Origin: Planctomycetota bacterium
GTDB lineage: Bacteria; Planctomycetota; Phycisphaerae; Phycisphaerales; Phycisphaeraceae
Assembly: GCA_021413865.1 (NCBI GenBank)
Contig: JAIOPN010000019.1
Span: 1 to 35,224, forward strand
Direction: 5' to 3'
DNA length: 35,224 nucleotides
Within the stretch, counting starts at the first letter, position 1, and each line of letters begins with the position of its first letter. Position numbers and translations under genes: made by a program. Shown in pieces: positions 23,495 through 30,785 of the stretch. Below the pieces are notes generated by a model. The model was not told where the DNA came from. It did not search any database and worked only from the letters and a program-made list of their open reading frames with translations.

Positions 23495-24694
23495 ATGGCG
23501 ATCCAATGGAAATACGAGGCCTGTGACCTGAAGCCCGACCCGGTCTCGGGGGCGAAAATATCGGCACTGACGACCTCGCCGCGCGTGAGCATCAATATTT
23601 ACTGTGAGCAGCCCTACACCTCGCCCGACGGCCGGCGCGTCGCCATCCTCCGCTACAACGACCCCAACTTCGACGACGCGGGCATGCTGCTCGTGTCCGA
23701 CGTGGTGAGCCTCAAGCTCGCGCTGGTCGAGCGGCGCGTCGCCGGCGTCTGCAACGCGGCGTGGAGCGGGCAGCTCTATTACTGGGTGCCCGACCCCGCC
23801 GGCAACCGCTGTGTCCGCGTCTCGCTCACGACGCTCGAACAGGAAACCGTCTTCGTCGATGACGGTAAGTCATGCCCGAAGATGCCCGCCGGTGGCGGGG
23901 GCAGCTCGGTCTCGCCCGACCATCGCTACATGATCTACATGGCCCCGATGGAACTTGGTGGCAGGCAGACCTGCGCCATCATCCGCATCGACCTCAAAGA
24001 GAAATCGTGGAAGGTCATCTTTGACCACCCCGAGATCGTCAACCCGCACCTGCAGTTCAACCCCGTGCACGGCAAACAGATTCTTGTGCAGCACAACCGC
24101 GGCTCGATGATCTCCGCGGACGGCACCACGGTCCCCTCGCCCGACGCCGACAAAAAGCTCGGCACCACGCTCTTCACCATCGACAGTGACGGGAGCAACC
24201 AGAAACCCCTGCCCGTGGGCGAGCCGCACTCGGCGTCGAGCACCGGCCACGAGTGCTTCATCGCCGACACCGGCATGGTCGCGTTCACCGTCGGCTGGAA
24301 CAACCCGCCGCACGGCTTCGATCCGCGCCACCCGCTGGGCAACATCCTCTACGCCACGCCCGGCGACAAAAAACCCACCGTCTTCGCCACCCCCGAGCAC
24401 CACTTCAACCATATCTGCGTCTCGCGCTGCGGGAAATACTGGCTCTGCGACTCTTACCATTTAGGTCTTCCCGGTCCGGTCCCGCTGGTGATCGGCAACT
24501 TCAAGACCGGGCGGTTCCGCACGCTCCTGCAGGATTGCGGCGCGCTCTGCGGCGGCGCCCAGTTCACCCACCCGCACGCCTATTTCACCGCCGACACCAA
24601 ACGGGTGATCTACAACGGCACGATGGCGTTCGGGGCGGGCCACCAGGTGATGGCGGCGCAGATCCCGGATGGCTTCCTCGAGAGTTTGGGGTGA
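23495..24694 (+). CDS. Oligogalacturonate-lyase-like beta-propeller protein (PL22-like)
   Basis: 399 residues from the ATG at 23495, with AGGAG 8 nt upstream. Repeated blades of WD/TolB-like type (YTSPDGRRVAILRYNDPN, SVSPDHRYMIYMAPM, VSRCGKYWLCDSYH, YFTADTKRVIYNG) make a seven-bladed propeller likely. QFTHPH at 356-361 reproduces the Q-x-x-H-x-H cluster that, with another His, binds Mn2+ in oligogalacturonate lyase; GHECFI and HHFNHICV supply further His. The enzyme splits short galacturonate oligomers from pectin by beta-elimination. No signal peptide is seen, so it would be cytoplasmic. A TATCAT -10 candidate lies at 23453-23458. The exact substrate is uncertain, because planctomycetes carry many related propellers. 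Confidence 0.7.
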   Translation: MAIQWKYEACDLKPDPVSGAKISALTTSPRVSINIYCEQPYTSPDGRRVAILRYNDPNFDDAGMLLVSDVVSLKLALVERRVAGVCNAAWSGQLYYWVPDPAGNRCVRVSLTTLEQETVFVDDGKSCPKMPAGGGGSSVSPDHRYMIYMAPMELGGRQTCAIIRIDLKEKSWKVIFDHPEIVNPHLQFNPVHGKQILVQHNRGSMISADGTTVPSPDADKKLGTTLFTIDSDGSNQKPLPVGEPHSASSTGHECFIADTGMVAFTVGWNNPPHGFDPRHPLGNILYATPGDKKPTVFATPEHHFNHICVSRCGKYWLCDSYHLGLPGPVPLVIGNFKTGRFRTLLQDCGALCGGAQFTHPHAYFTADTKRVIYNGTMAFGAGHQVMAAQIPDGFLESLG

Positions 24695-24698
24695 TCCC

Positions 24699-24783
24699 GT
24701 TAGCCGCCGGGCTCGCCCAGCGCTTCTGCGGCATTGCGTAAACAGATCAAACCAGGACACGCCGTGTGAACCCGGCGGCTAAC
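24699..24783. repeat. 85-bp palindromic element (REP/MITE-like)
   Basis: Terminal inverted repeats of 13 bp match perfectly: GTTAGCCGCCGGG (24699-24711) and CCCGGCGGCTAAC (24771-24783), 59 nt apart. ACACGCCGTGT lies inside near the right end. It begins 4 nt after the stop of the lyase-like gene and ends 8 nt before the nadA -10 box. Size and repeat length match the element at 19674-19756 although the sequence differs. It may serve as terminator for the upstream gene. Confidence 0.75.
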
Positions 24784-24791
24784 GATCCATC

Positions 24792-24797
24792 TATAAT
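24792..24797 (+). promoter_or_regulatory. Candidate -10 box 6 nt before nadA
   Basis: A perfect TATAAT followed by 6 nt and then the ATG at 24804. No Shine-Dalgarno is present, so a leaderless nadA transcript is expected. No -35 match is seen at 16-18 nt, where the arm of the palindromic element lies. Confidence 0.55.
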
Positions 24798-24803
24798 CAG
24801 AAC

Positions 24804-26003
24804 ATGCTCTGGCAACCGCCCATCCCGGACCGCTACACGAAGATGACCGACGACCAGCTCGTCGCCGCCATCACAGCCCGCCGCGCCGAATTGGGCGACA
24901 AGGTCGTCATCCTCGGCCACCACTACCAGCAGGACGACGTCATCCGCTTCGCCGATTTCACGGGCGACTCGTTCAAGCTCAGCCAGCTCGCCGCCCAGCG
25001 TGTGAGGCAGGTCGGCGCGAAGTACGTGGTCTTCGCCGGCGTCCACTTCATGGCGGAGTCGGCGGACATCCTCACGCCCGATGACGTGCAGGTCATCCTG
25101 CCCGACATGGGCGCGGGCTGCTCCATGGCGGACATGGCGGATTACGACGACACGATCGGCGCGTGGGAGGAGATCGCCTCCGCCTGCGCGGGCTCCAGGG
25201 TCCGCGTCGTGCCGGTCTGCTACATGAACTCGTCGGCGGCGATCAAGGCGTTCGTCGGCGAGCACGGCGGGGCGGTCTGCACCAGCTCCAACGCCGACAA
25301 GATCATCCGCTGGACGCTGGCGGGCGGCGCGACGCCGCTCGAGCCCGGCGAGACGGTCAAGATTCTCTTCACGCCCGACCAGCACCTGGGACGCAACACC
25401 GCCGCGGCGCTGGGCTACGACACCGAACGTGACATGATCGTCTGGGACCCCAGGTCCCCGGTTGGCATGGGCGGTAACTCGGAGGAAGACGTCCGCCGCG
25501 CGACGTTCCTTCTCTGGAAGGGCCACTGCTCGGTGCACAAGCTGTTCCGGCCCGAGCACGTCGATGAGGCCCGCGCCCAGAGGCCCGACGTGACGGTGAT
25601 GGTCCACCCGGAGGTCTGCCACGAGGTCGTCGAGAAGGCGGACCTGACCGGCTCGACCGAGGGCATCATCAAGACGATCGAGAGCGCCAAGCCCGGCTCA
25701 CGCTGGGCGGTGGGCACCGAGGTCCACCTCGTGACACGCCTCGCCGCGGCGGCCGCGAAACGCGGCGTGCATGTCCGCATGCTCTCGAACTGCCAGTGCC
25801 TCTGCACGACGATGTTCCGCATCGACATGCCGCACCTGCTCTGGGTGCTGGACAGCCTCGCGGCGGGGAAGGTCGTCAACCAGATCAAGGTGCACCCGCA
25901 GGTGAAGCACTGGTCGCTGGCGGCGCTCAGCCGCATGCTGGACGTCACCGCCGACGCGAACCGCGCGGTCGTCGCACCGGTGAACAACCCGCAGCCGGCG
26001 TGA
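24804..26003 (+). CDS. nadA: Quinolinate synthase NadA
   Basis: 399 residues. NadA condenses iminoaspartate with dihydroxyacetone phosphate to quinolinate in de novo NAD synthesis, using an oxygen-sensitive [4Fe-4S] cluster. Seen here: ILGHHYQQDDV (36-46), FAGVHFMAESADIL (77-90), GAGCSMADMA (Cys106), VCYMNSSAAIKA, TSSNADKI, FTPDQHLGRN, VHPEVCHEV (Cys272) and MLSNCQCLCTTM (Cys330, 332, 334). Cys106 and one Cys from each later group fit the three cluster ligands. Length and motif order are those of the long bacterial form. nadB and nadC are not in the window. The start is set by the family N-terminus and a TATAAT 6 nt upstream. Confidence 0.95.
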   Translation: MLWQPPIPDRYTKMTDDQLVAAITARRAELGDKVVILGHHYQQDDVIRFADFTGDSFKLSQLAAQRVRQVGAKYVVFAGVHFMAESADILTPDDVQVILPDMGAGCSMADMADYDDTIGAWEEIASACAGSRVRVVPVCYMNSSAAIKAFVGEHGGAVCTSSNADKIIRWTLAGGATPLEPGETVKILFTPDQHLGRNTAAALGYDTERDMIVWDPRSPVGMGGNSEEDVRRATFLLWKGHCSVHKLFRPEHVDEARAQRPDVTVMVHPEVCHEVVEKADLTGSTEGIIKTIESAKPGSRWAVGTEVHLVTRLAAAAAKRGVHVRMLSNCQCLCTTMFRIDMPHLLWVLDSLAAGKVVNQIKVHPQVKHWSLAALSRMLDVTADANRAVVAPVNNPQPA

Positions 26004-26008
26004 TCGCG

Positions 26009-27421
26009 CTAGATGGCGGAGTTTCCCTTGTTTTCCAGGTCTGCCGGCACGTGCTCGATGACGCGCATGGTGCGCCATTTCCCGCCGCGGAACCGCAGCA
26101 GCCACGTGATCGCATAGGCGATGACCAGGACCGTCGCGAAGGTCCAGATCGCATAGACCCCCGCGTGCAGGAGGTCGATCGCGATCAGGCCGACGAGGAA
26201 CGCCCCATGCATGAGGGCGGACATCAGCAGCGTCCAGCGCGTGTCGCCCGCGCCCTGCAGGCCCGCCAGCAGCACGGCGTTGGAGGCATCGACCAGGCAG
26301 TAGGTGGCGATGAAATACATCAGGCGCACGCCGATCTCCAGCACGGGCTGGAACTGTGCGTCGGTGACGGTCTGCGGGTCGTGGAAGCAGAGGATGAGGG
26401 TGCGGGGGATGAGAACGAAGAGGGCGACGTTGAGGAGCATCCACCCCTCGCCCACCGCCAGGCCGCGCCAGACGCAGCGCTCCGCCAGGTCGGGCCGGTG
26501 CGCCCCCTGCGCCTGGCCGACGAGGGCGGCGATCGCCATGGAGAGGCCCATGATGGGGAAGATCGCGATGCCGTTGAGCCGCATGACGATGCCGGTGGCG
26601 GCCGCCTCGTCGGCGCCGACGCGCGCGACGAAGAGGGTGAAGAGCGCCCACGCGGTGACCTCGACGAGGAACCGGCAGCCGGCCGGCGCGCCGAAGTTCA
26701 TCAGCCGTTTCATGAGCGGGAGATCGAACGGCCAGTCGCGCCACGTGCCGAAATTGCGCCGGTGCGACGGCCGGAGATAGACCGCCAGGAGGAGCAGGGT
26801 GGTGACGCCCTGCGCGATGACGGTCGCCCAGGCCGCGCCGGCCATGCCCATCTCGGGCAGCCCCCACCGGCCAAAGATCAGGGCGTAGTCCAGCGCCGCG
26901 TTGACGGCCAGGCCGATCACCTGCGCCGCGGTGAGCAGGACGTTGTCGCCCCGGCCGACGAAGAAGCCCGAGAGAGCGGAGTTCAGCAGCGTGAGCACCG
27001 CGCCGTAGCAGAGGATGCGGAAGAAGACAGACTCCAGCGCGGCGATGCCCGCGGCGTGGCCCATGTGCGTGAACGCGTGCGCCGACCAGGGTGCGGTCAG
27101 GGCGATAAGGGCGCCGGCCGCCACAGCGATGTAGATGCCCTGCCAGACCACCGCGCCGACGCGCCCGGGCCGCTGCGCTCCGATGTATTGCGCGACGAAG
27201 GTGGAGGTGTAGGAGGTGACGCCGATGAAGAGCGCCGCCACCGCGAAGTAGGTGAGGCCCGCGGGCACCACCGCCGCGATGGCGTCCGAGGAGTACCACG
27301 ACAGGAACAGACCGTCGATCAACTGCATCAACATCACGCCGGTCTGCGACAGGATCAAAGGCCCGGCGGTGAGGAGGATGTGTCGATACGACCCGAAGTT
27401 GGTGGGCAGGTGGTCGCTCAT
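26009..27421 (-). CDS. MATE family efflux transporter
   Basis: 470 residues from the ATG at 27421; the frame upstream (to 27646) lacks homology. Twelve hydrophobic helices in two six-helix halves, with MATE features: LILSQTGVMLMQLIDGLFLSWYSS near the N-terminus, VAQYIGAQRPGRVGAVVWQG in the first half, the mirrored VGQAQGAHRPDLAERCVWRGL in the second, and VLLAGLQGAGDTRW. These export cationic drugs or metabolites in exchange for Na+ or H+. It converges with nadA, 5 nt apart, with no room for a terminator between them. No Shine-Dalgarno is visible; a TATAGA -10 candidate lies on the minus strand at 27469-27474. Confidence 0.85.
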   Translation of the reverse strand: MSDHLPTNFGSYRHILLTAGPLILSQTGVMLMQLIDGLFLSWYSSDAIAAVVPAGLTYFAVAALFIGVTSYTSTFVAQYIGAQRPGRVGAVVWQGIYIAVAAGALIALTAPWSAHAFTHMGHAAGIAALESVFFRILCYGAVLTLLNSALSGFFVGRGDNVLLTAAQVIGLAVNAALDYALIFGRWGLPEMGMAGAAWATVIAQGVTTLLLLAVYLRPSHRRNFGTWRDWPFDLPLMKRLMNFGAPAGCRFLVEVTAWALFTLFVARVGADEAAATGIVMRLNGIAIFPIMGLSMAIAALVGQAQGAHRPDLAERCVWRGLAVGEGWMLLNVALFVLIPRTLILCFHDPQTVTDAQFQPVLEIGVRLMYFIATYCLVDASNAVLLAGLQGAGDTRWTLLMSALMHGAFLVGLIAIDLLHAGVYAIWTFATVLVIAYAITWLLRFRGGKWRTMRVIEHVPADLENKGNSAI

Positions 27422-27762
27422 GCGGGAAGGCGGGAGAGAGTTAGCGGGAGGCGGAGTCGGGTCGGCATCTATACCACAAGCTGTCCCCCTTCCGACTGAG
27501 ATGAAACGGGGCGATTCCGGAACAAGGGTCGCTATCTTGCCCAGTCTCACGGGTTGAACTTTGTGAATGCAACTAAGCCGTGCTCGGCTGGTGGACGATA
27601 AAGGAGGGTAGATGGCATGATTAGACCACTGCATCAGAAACAGCATTGAATCGTAACATCCTTTAGAAACAGTTGGTTACGTCAGTTATTTTGATTACGA
27701 CGGCGGCTTTGGGACGCGATGGGGCGAGTGGCCGCTGGTCGTAAACTCGGGGAAAAATACCT
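27422..27762. other. Intergenic stretch before the peptide cassette
   Basis: No gene was recognised. An unusually strong Shine-Dalgarno AAAGGAGGG (27600-27608) precedes only ATG-GCA-TGA (27612-27620). That is overlapped by a 10-codon frame reading MIRPLHQKQH (27617-27649). These may be a leader peptide, a decayed gene or chance. Confidence 0.4.
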
Positions 27763-27791
27763 TTGACCCTTGGGGGGTCATGGGTTACATT
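27763..27791 (+). promoter_or_regulatory. Sigma-70-type promoter of the PqqD/HprK cassette
   Basis: TTGACC (27763-27768), exactly 17 nt, then TACATT (27786-27791). Transcription would start near 27798, giving a leader of about 120 nt that contains a stem-loop (GCCGGG at 27866-27871 with CCCGGC at 27881-27886). The first gene has a purine-rich ribosome site. Confidence 0.65.
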
Positions 27792-27916
27792 CAACGGGTT
27801 GGCAGTGTCGGGTGGGGGGTCATAGTCCGAAAGTCTTGGGGGTCCCATCTTGCTGAGGTGTGATTGCCGGGCTGGAGAGACCCGGCCGGATGGGCATCGA
27901 GGTTGGAGAAAGAGAA

Positions 27917-28123
27917 ATGACTGAAGAGCAGAACCATTCCACCGACACAAACACCGGCGCGGAAGCGCGCGGCGGCTCGCGTCGTGACTTCATCCGCAAA
28001 GCGGGCATCCTTGGCGTGCCGTTGCTGCTGACCATCTACAGCAAGCCGGTTCATGGTTGGACGCGCCCGCCCGGTGGCACCAATACCTCGCCCAGCGCGG
28101 GCTCCGCGGGTTCGACCAAGTAA
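27917..28123 (+). CDS. Small Tat-signal protein, candidate substrate/precursor peptide of the PqqD/HprK cassette
   Basis: 68 residues; start at 27917 after GGAGAAAGAGAA. Layout: acidic/polar leader (MTEEQNHSTDTNTGAEARGG, 1-20), twin-arginine motif SRRDFIRK, hydrophobic core AGILGVPLLLTIYS, a c-region KPVHG, then about 21 residues WTRPPGGTNTSPSAGSAGSTK. The RR motif with Phe at the consensus place fits a Tat signal, so the mature product would be a tiny Gly/Ser/Pro/Thr-rich peptide. It is the first gene after a good promoter and is followed by a PqqD-like protein, which in other systems binds a peptide substrate. That makes it the natural candidate for the modified peptide. It lacks Cys, so lanthionine or thiazole chemistry is unlikely. 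No family was recognised with certainty. Confidence 0.7.
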   Translation: MTEEQNHSTDTNTGAEARGGSRRDFIRKAGILGVPLLLTIYSKPVHGWTRPPGGTNTSPSAGSAGSTK

Positions 28124-28251
28124 TCAAACGAGGTTGCCCCGCTCCAACTTCGGCTCGCCAGACGCCGCCGCTCATCCCGCAACACAGAACTGACCGATCC
28201 TGCTATCACGGCCGCCGCCGTTCGGCGGTCTCGCTGCGCCGTGGATACGCC
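28124..28251. other. Spacer with hairpin between the small peptide and the PqqD gene
   Basis: A GC hairpin CCGCC-GTTC-GGCGG lies at about 28215-28228, 23 nt before the PqqD start, with no T-run after it. It could partly end transcription or protect the mRNA, so that the small first gene is made in excess, as in many peptide operons. Inference only. Confidence 0.35.
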
Positions 28252-28551
28252 ATGCCCGCCGACCCCGCCTTCACGCTCTGGCACGTGCCCGATCCCAAAC
28301 GCCTCCTCTGGCGCTGCTGGGACGACGGCTGCATCGTCTATCACATGGACTCGGGCGACACGCACGAACTCAACGACGTCGCCGCAGCGGCGCTGCGCTG
28401 CCTGGCTGCGGCGAAGCTGGATTACCATCAGGTCTCCCAGCTCGTCTGCGCCTCGCTCCAGGTCGAGGGCGGGACCGATTTCGACGGCCACATCCGCCAA
28501 CTGATGGACTCCTTCGACCAGGTGGGCTTGATCGAACCGGTGACACCGTGA
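28252..28551 (+). CDS. PqqD-family peptide chaperone-like protein (HPr-rel-A type)
   Basis: 99 residues from the ATG at 28252. The PqqD-like winged-helix fold is suggested by WRCWDDGCIVYHMDSGDTHELNDVAAAALRCL (about 20-50) and the C-terminal FDGHIRQLMDSFDQVGLIEPV: a strand-turn-strand with hydrophobic positions, HxLN, then helix-turn-helix. PqqD and related RRE proteins hold a peptide substrate for its modifying enzyme. Its stop overlaps the start of the next gene by four bases (GTGA), so it is translationally coupled to the HprK-related kinase. From memory, a PqqD-like protein next to HprK-related kinase A defines the HPr-rel-A system. The Shine-Dalgarno is weak (GTGGAT). Confidence 0.75.
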   Translation: MPADPAFTLWHVPDPKRLLWRCWDDGCIVYHMDSGDTHELNDVAAAALRCLAAAKLDYHQVSQLVCASLQVEGGTDFDGHIRQLMDSFDQVGLIEPVTP

Positions 28552-30725
28552 AGATCGGCGAGCTCTCCCAACGCGAACTCGAACAGCGGCTGCGCGGCGG
28601 GGGGCTGATGCTGCGCGCCGGGCCGTTTGTGGCGTGCATCCGTGCGAACGCGCCCCACGTCGCCGAAGAGGTCCGCCTGCTCTATGAGGATTACCCCCTC
28701 GCCGACGACGAGCCCGTCGCCGATTTCCACGCCCGTCTTGCCCTGGGCACGGGCCTCCGGCGGTTCATCAAGCCCAAGCTCTATTTCCACTGCGACAGCG
28801 ACCGCCCTTTCCTCCCGATGCCCCCCGCGCTGGCGATGCCCCTGCTGGAGTGGGGGCTTAACTGGGCCGTCGCCAACCGAGGCCACCGCTGGTTCATGAT
28901 GCACGCCGCCTGTATCGAGAGGCACGGCTTAGCCGCCATCCTCCCCGGCCAGCCCGGCGCGGGGAAATCCACGCTCACCTCCGCCCTCGTCTGGCACCGC
29001 TGGCGGTTGCTCACGGACGAGGCCACGCTCATCTCGCCCGCCGACGGCCGCGTTACCGCCGCCATCCGGCCCGTCAGCCTCAAGAACGCATCCATCGAGG
29101 TCATCCGCCGCTACTGCCCCCAGGCCGTCATCACTGCCGCGTCGCCCGACACGCACAAGGGCACGCTCGCCCACATGCGCGTCCCGCCCGACGCGCTGCG
29201 GCGCGCCGGCGAGACCGCCGCGCCGCGCTGGATCATCTTCCCCCGTTACGAAAAGGGGGCCCCGGCCGTGTTCGAGCCCGTCACCCGCGCCCGCGCCTTC
29301 ATGCGGATGATCCCCAACACCTTCAACTATTCCATCCTCGGCCCGACCGGGTTCGAGGCGCTGACGCGGCTCATCGAGCGGTGCGAAATCTTCGACTTCC
29401 GCTACGGCGACCTCGACGAAGCGTTCGCGGCGTTCGACAAACTGGCGGCGGGGGCGACGCCGCTCTCTATCTCGCAAGGGGATGCTCAAGGCGCGGGGGC
29501 CGTGGCGATTGATCTTGATGCAAAACCGGTAACCGTTGGTGTTGACGCCGCCACTCCATTACCTGCGGGAAAGCGAAACAGCGGGAAACAGGCCGACCCG
29601 GTGGCGACGCTCTTCGCCGCGCTGAGGTTCCCATACACGATGCCCGAACTGGAACCGCGCGAATGGGACACGCTGGCGCTGATGGCACGCGAGTCGGGTG
29701 TGCTGGCGCGGCTGGCCTACCATTGGCGCACGCAACCGGGCTTCGACGCGCTGCCGGCCCGGCTCCGGTGGATGCTCGAAGCGACGATCACGCTTTCGCG
29801 CAAGCAGGCCACGGGCATCAAGTGGGAAGTCAATCGCGTGGCCCGGGCGCTGGTGCCGCTGGGGGTGCCGGTCGTGCTGCTTAAAGGCGGGGCGTATGTC
29901 GCGGCGGGGCTGCCCGCGGCGCGCGGGCGCTGGGTGAACGACGTGGACATCATGGTGCCGCGCGAGGCACTAGACCGCGTCGAGGCGGCGCTGGAGGCGG
30001 AGGGGTGGGAATCGTCGGACAAGGACGAGTACGACGAGGCGTACTACCGCCGGTGGATGCATGAACTGCCGCCGATGCGTCACCGCAACCGCGAGACCTT
30101 CCTGGACGTTCACCACAACATCCTGCCCCCGACCGGGCGCTTGAAGCCCGACGCCGCGAAGCTGATGGCCGCCGCCGTGCCCTTGCGTTTCCCCGAGGGC
30201 GACCGCGCGCCGTACGGGGCGTCGTGCCTTTACACGCTGTCGCCGGCCGACATGGTGCTGCACAGCGCCGTACACCTGTTCCAGGATGGCGAACTGGAAG
30301 GGGGGCTGCGCGACCTGACCGATCTAGACGCGCTGCTGCGTCACTTCGGGGGCCTTGATTCTTCTTTTTATGACAGGCTTATCGACCGCGCGGAGGAACT
30401 GGGGCTGGGTCGTCCTCTGTATTACGTCTTGCGTTTCACGGTCCGGATGCTCGGGACGCCGATCCCCGCCGGCGCAACGGCCCATGCCGATGCCTTCGCC
30501 CCATTCGCCCCGGTGCGTGTACTCATGGACGCCCTGGTGGTCCGGGCACTCACCCCGGTGCCGCCGGGCCGAAACGGGGCATTGACGCGTTGGGCGGGCC
30601 ACCTGCTCTATATCCGGGCCCACTGGATGCGGATGCCGCCGCTCCTGCTGGCGAGGCACCTGGTGATTAAAGCCTGGCGCCGGATTGTGGACGCCGACCC
30701 TAAAAAAGAAGACGAAGCGATGTAA
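28548..30725 (+). CDS. HprK-related kinase A fused to a nucleotidyltransferase-like domain
   Basis: 725 residues, GTG start overlapping the PqqD stop. Residues 1-310 resemble HPr kinase-like enzymes: FMMHAACIERHGLAAILPGQPGAGKSTL (Walker A at 134-142, Lys140), then LLTDEATLISP, and a C-terminal part ending near GDLDEAFAAFDKL. After a linker (about 310-350), residues 350-725 match the uncharacterised nucleotidyltransferase family (PF14907-like): VVLLKGGAYVAAGLP (442-456), WVNDVDIMVPREALDRVEAALEAEGW with Asp465/Asp467 as likely metal ligands, FLDVHHNI, and LSPADMVLHSAVHLFQDGEL. These two proteins usually come from separate adjacent genes; here they are one chain. A role in phosphorylating or nucleotidylating the small peptide or a carrier is inference. 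The protein is cytoplasmic. Confidence 0.8.
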   Translation: MKIGELSQRELEQRLRGGGLMLRAGPFVACIRANAPHVAEEVRLLYEDYPLADDEPVADFHARLALGTGLRRFIKPKLYFHCDSDRPFLPMPPALAMPLLEWGLNWAVANRGHRWFMMHAACIERHGLAAILPGQPGAGKSTLTSALVWHRWRLLTDEATLISPADGRVTAAIRPVSLKNASIEVIRRYCPQAVITAASPDTHKGTLAHMRVPPDALRRAGETAAPRWIIFPRYEKGAPAVFEPVTRARAFMRMIPNTFNYSILGPTGFEALTRLIERCEIFDFRYGDLDEAFAAFDKLAAGATPLSISQGDAQGAGAVAIDLDAKPVTVGVDAATPLPAGKRNSGKQADPVATLFAALRFPYTMPELEPREWDTLALMARESGVLARLAYHWRTQPGFDALPARLRWMLEATITLSRKQATGIKWEVNRVARALVPLGVPVVLLKGGAYVAAGLPAARGRWVNDVDIMVPREALDRVEAALEAEGWESSDKDEYDEAYYRRWMHELPPMRHRNRETFLDVHHNILPPTGRLKPDAAKLMAAAVPLRFPEGDRAPYGASCLYTLSPADMVLHSAVHLFQDGELEGGLRDLTDLDALLRHFGGLDSSFYDRLIDRAEELGLGRPLYYVLRFTVRMLGTPIPAGATAHADAFAPFAPVRVLMDALVVRALTPVPPGRNGALTRWAGHLLYIRAHWMRMPPLLLARHLVIKAWRRIVDADPKKEDEAM

Positions 30726-30737
30726 TATGCTGTCGTA

Positions 30738-30760
30738 TCGCCCCGGGGGGTCCGGGGCGA
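30738..30760. terminator. Strong hairpin after the kinase-nucleotidyltransferase gene
   Basis: TCGCCCCGG (30738-30746) pairs with CCGGGGCGA (30752-30760): a 9-bp GC-rich stem with a GGGGT loop, 12 nt past the stop. There is no T-tract, so it may be an attenuator or processing site before the last gene of the cassette rather than a full terminator. Confidence 0.45.
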
Positions 30761-30785
30761 GGGGCCTGTCTCGGGGTGTGACGGC

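Noticed and set aside
27798-27916. Riboswitch in the leader of the peptide cassette
   Set aside because: Only a simple 6-bp stem-loop and a small GACCC/GGGTC repeat are visible. No known riboswitch core was recognised.
28057-28251. Longer start for the PqqD-like protein overlapping the small Tat protein
   Set aside because: The extension is the shifted frame of the small protein gene plus the hairpin spacer. PqqD homology begins after the ATG at 28252.
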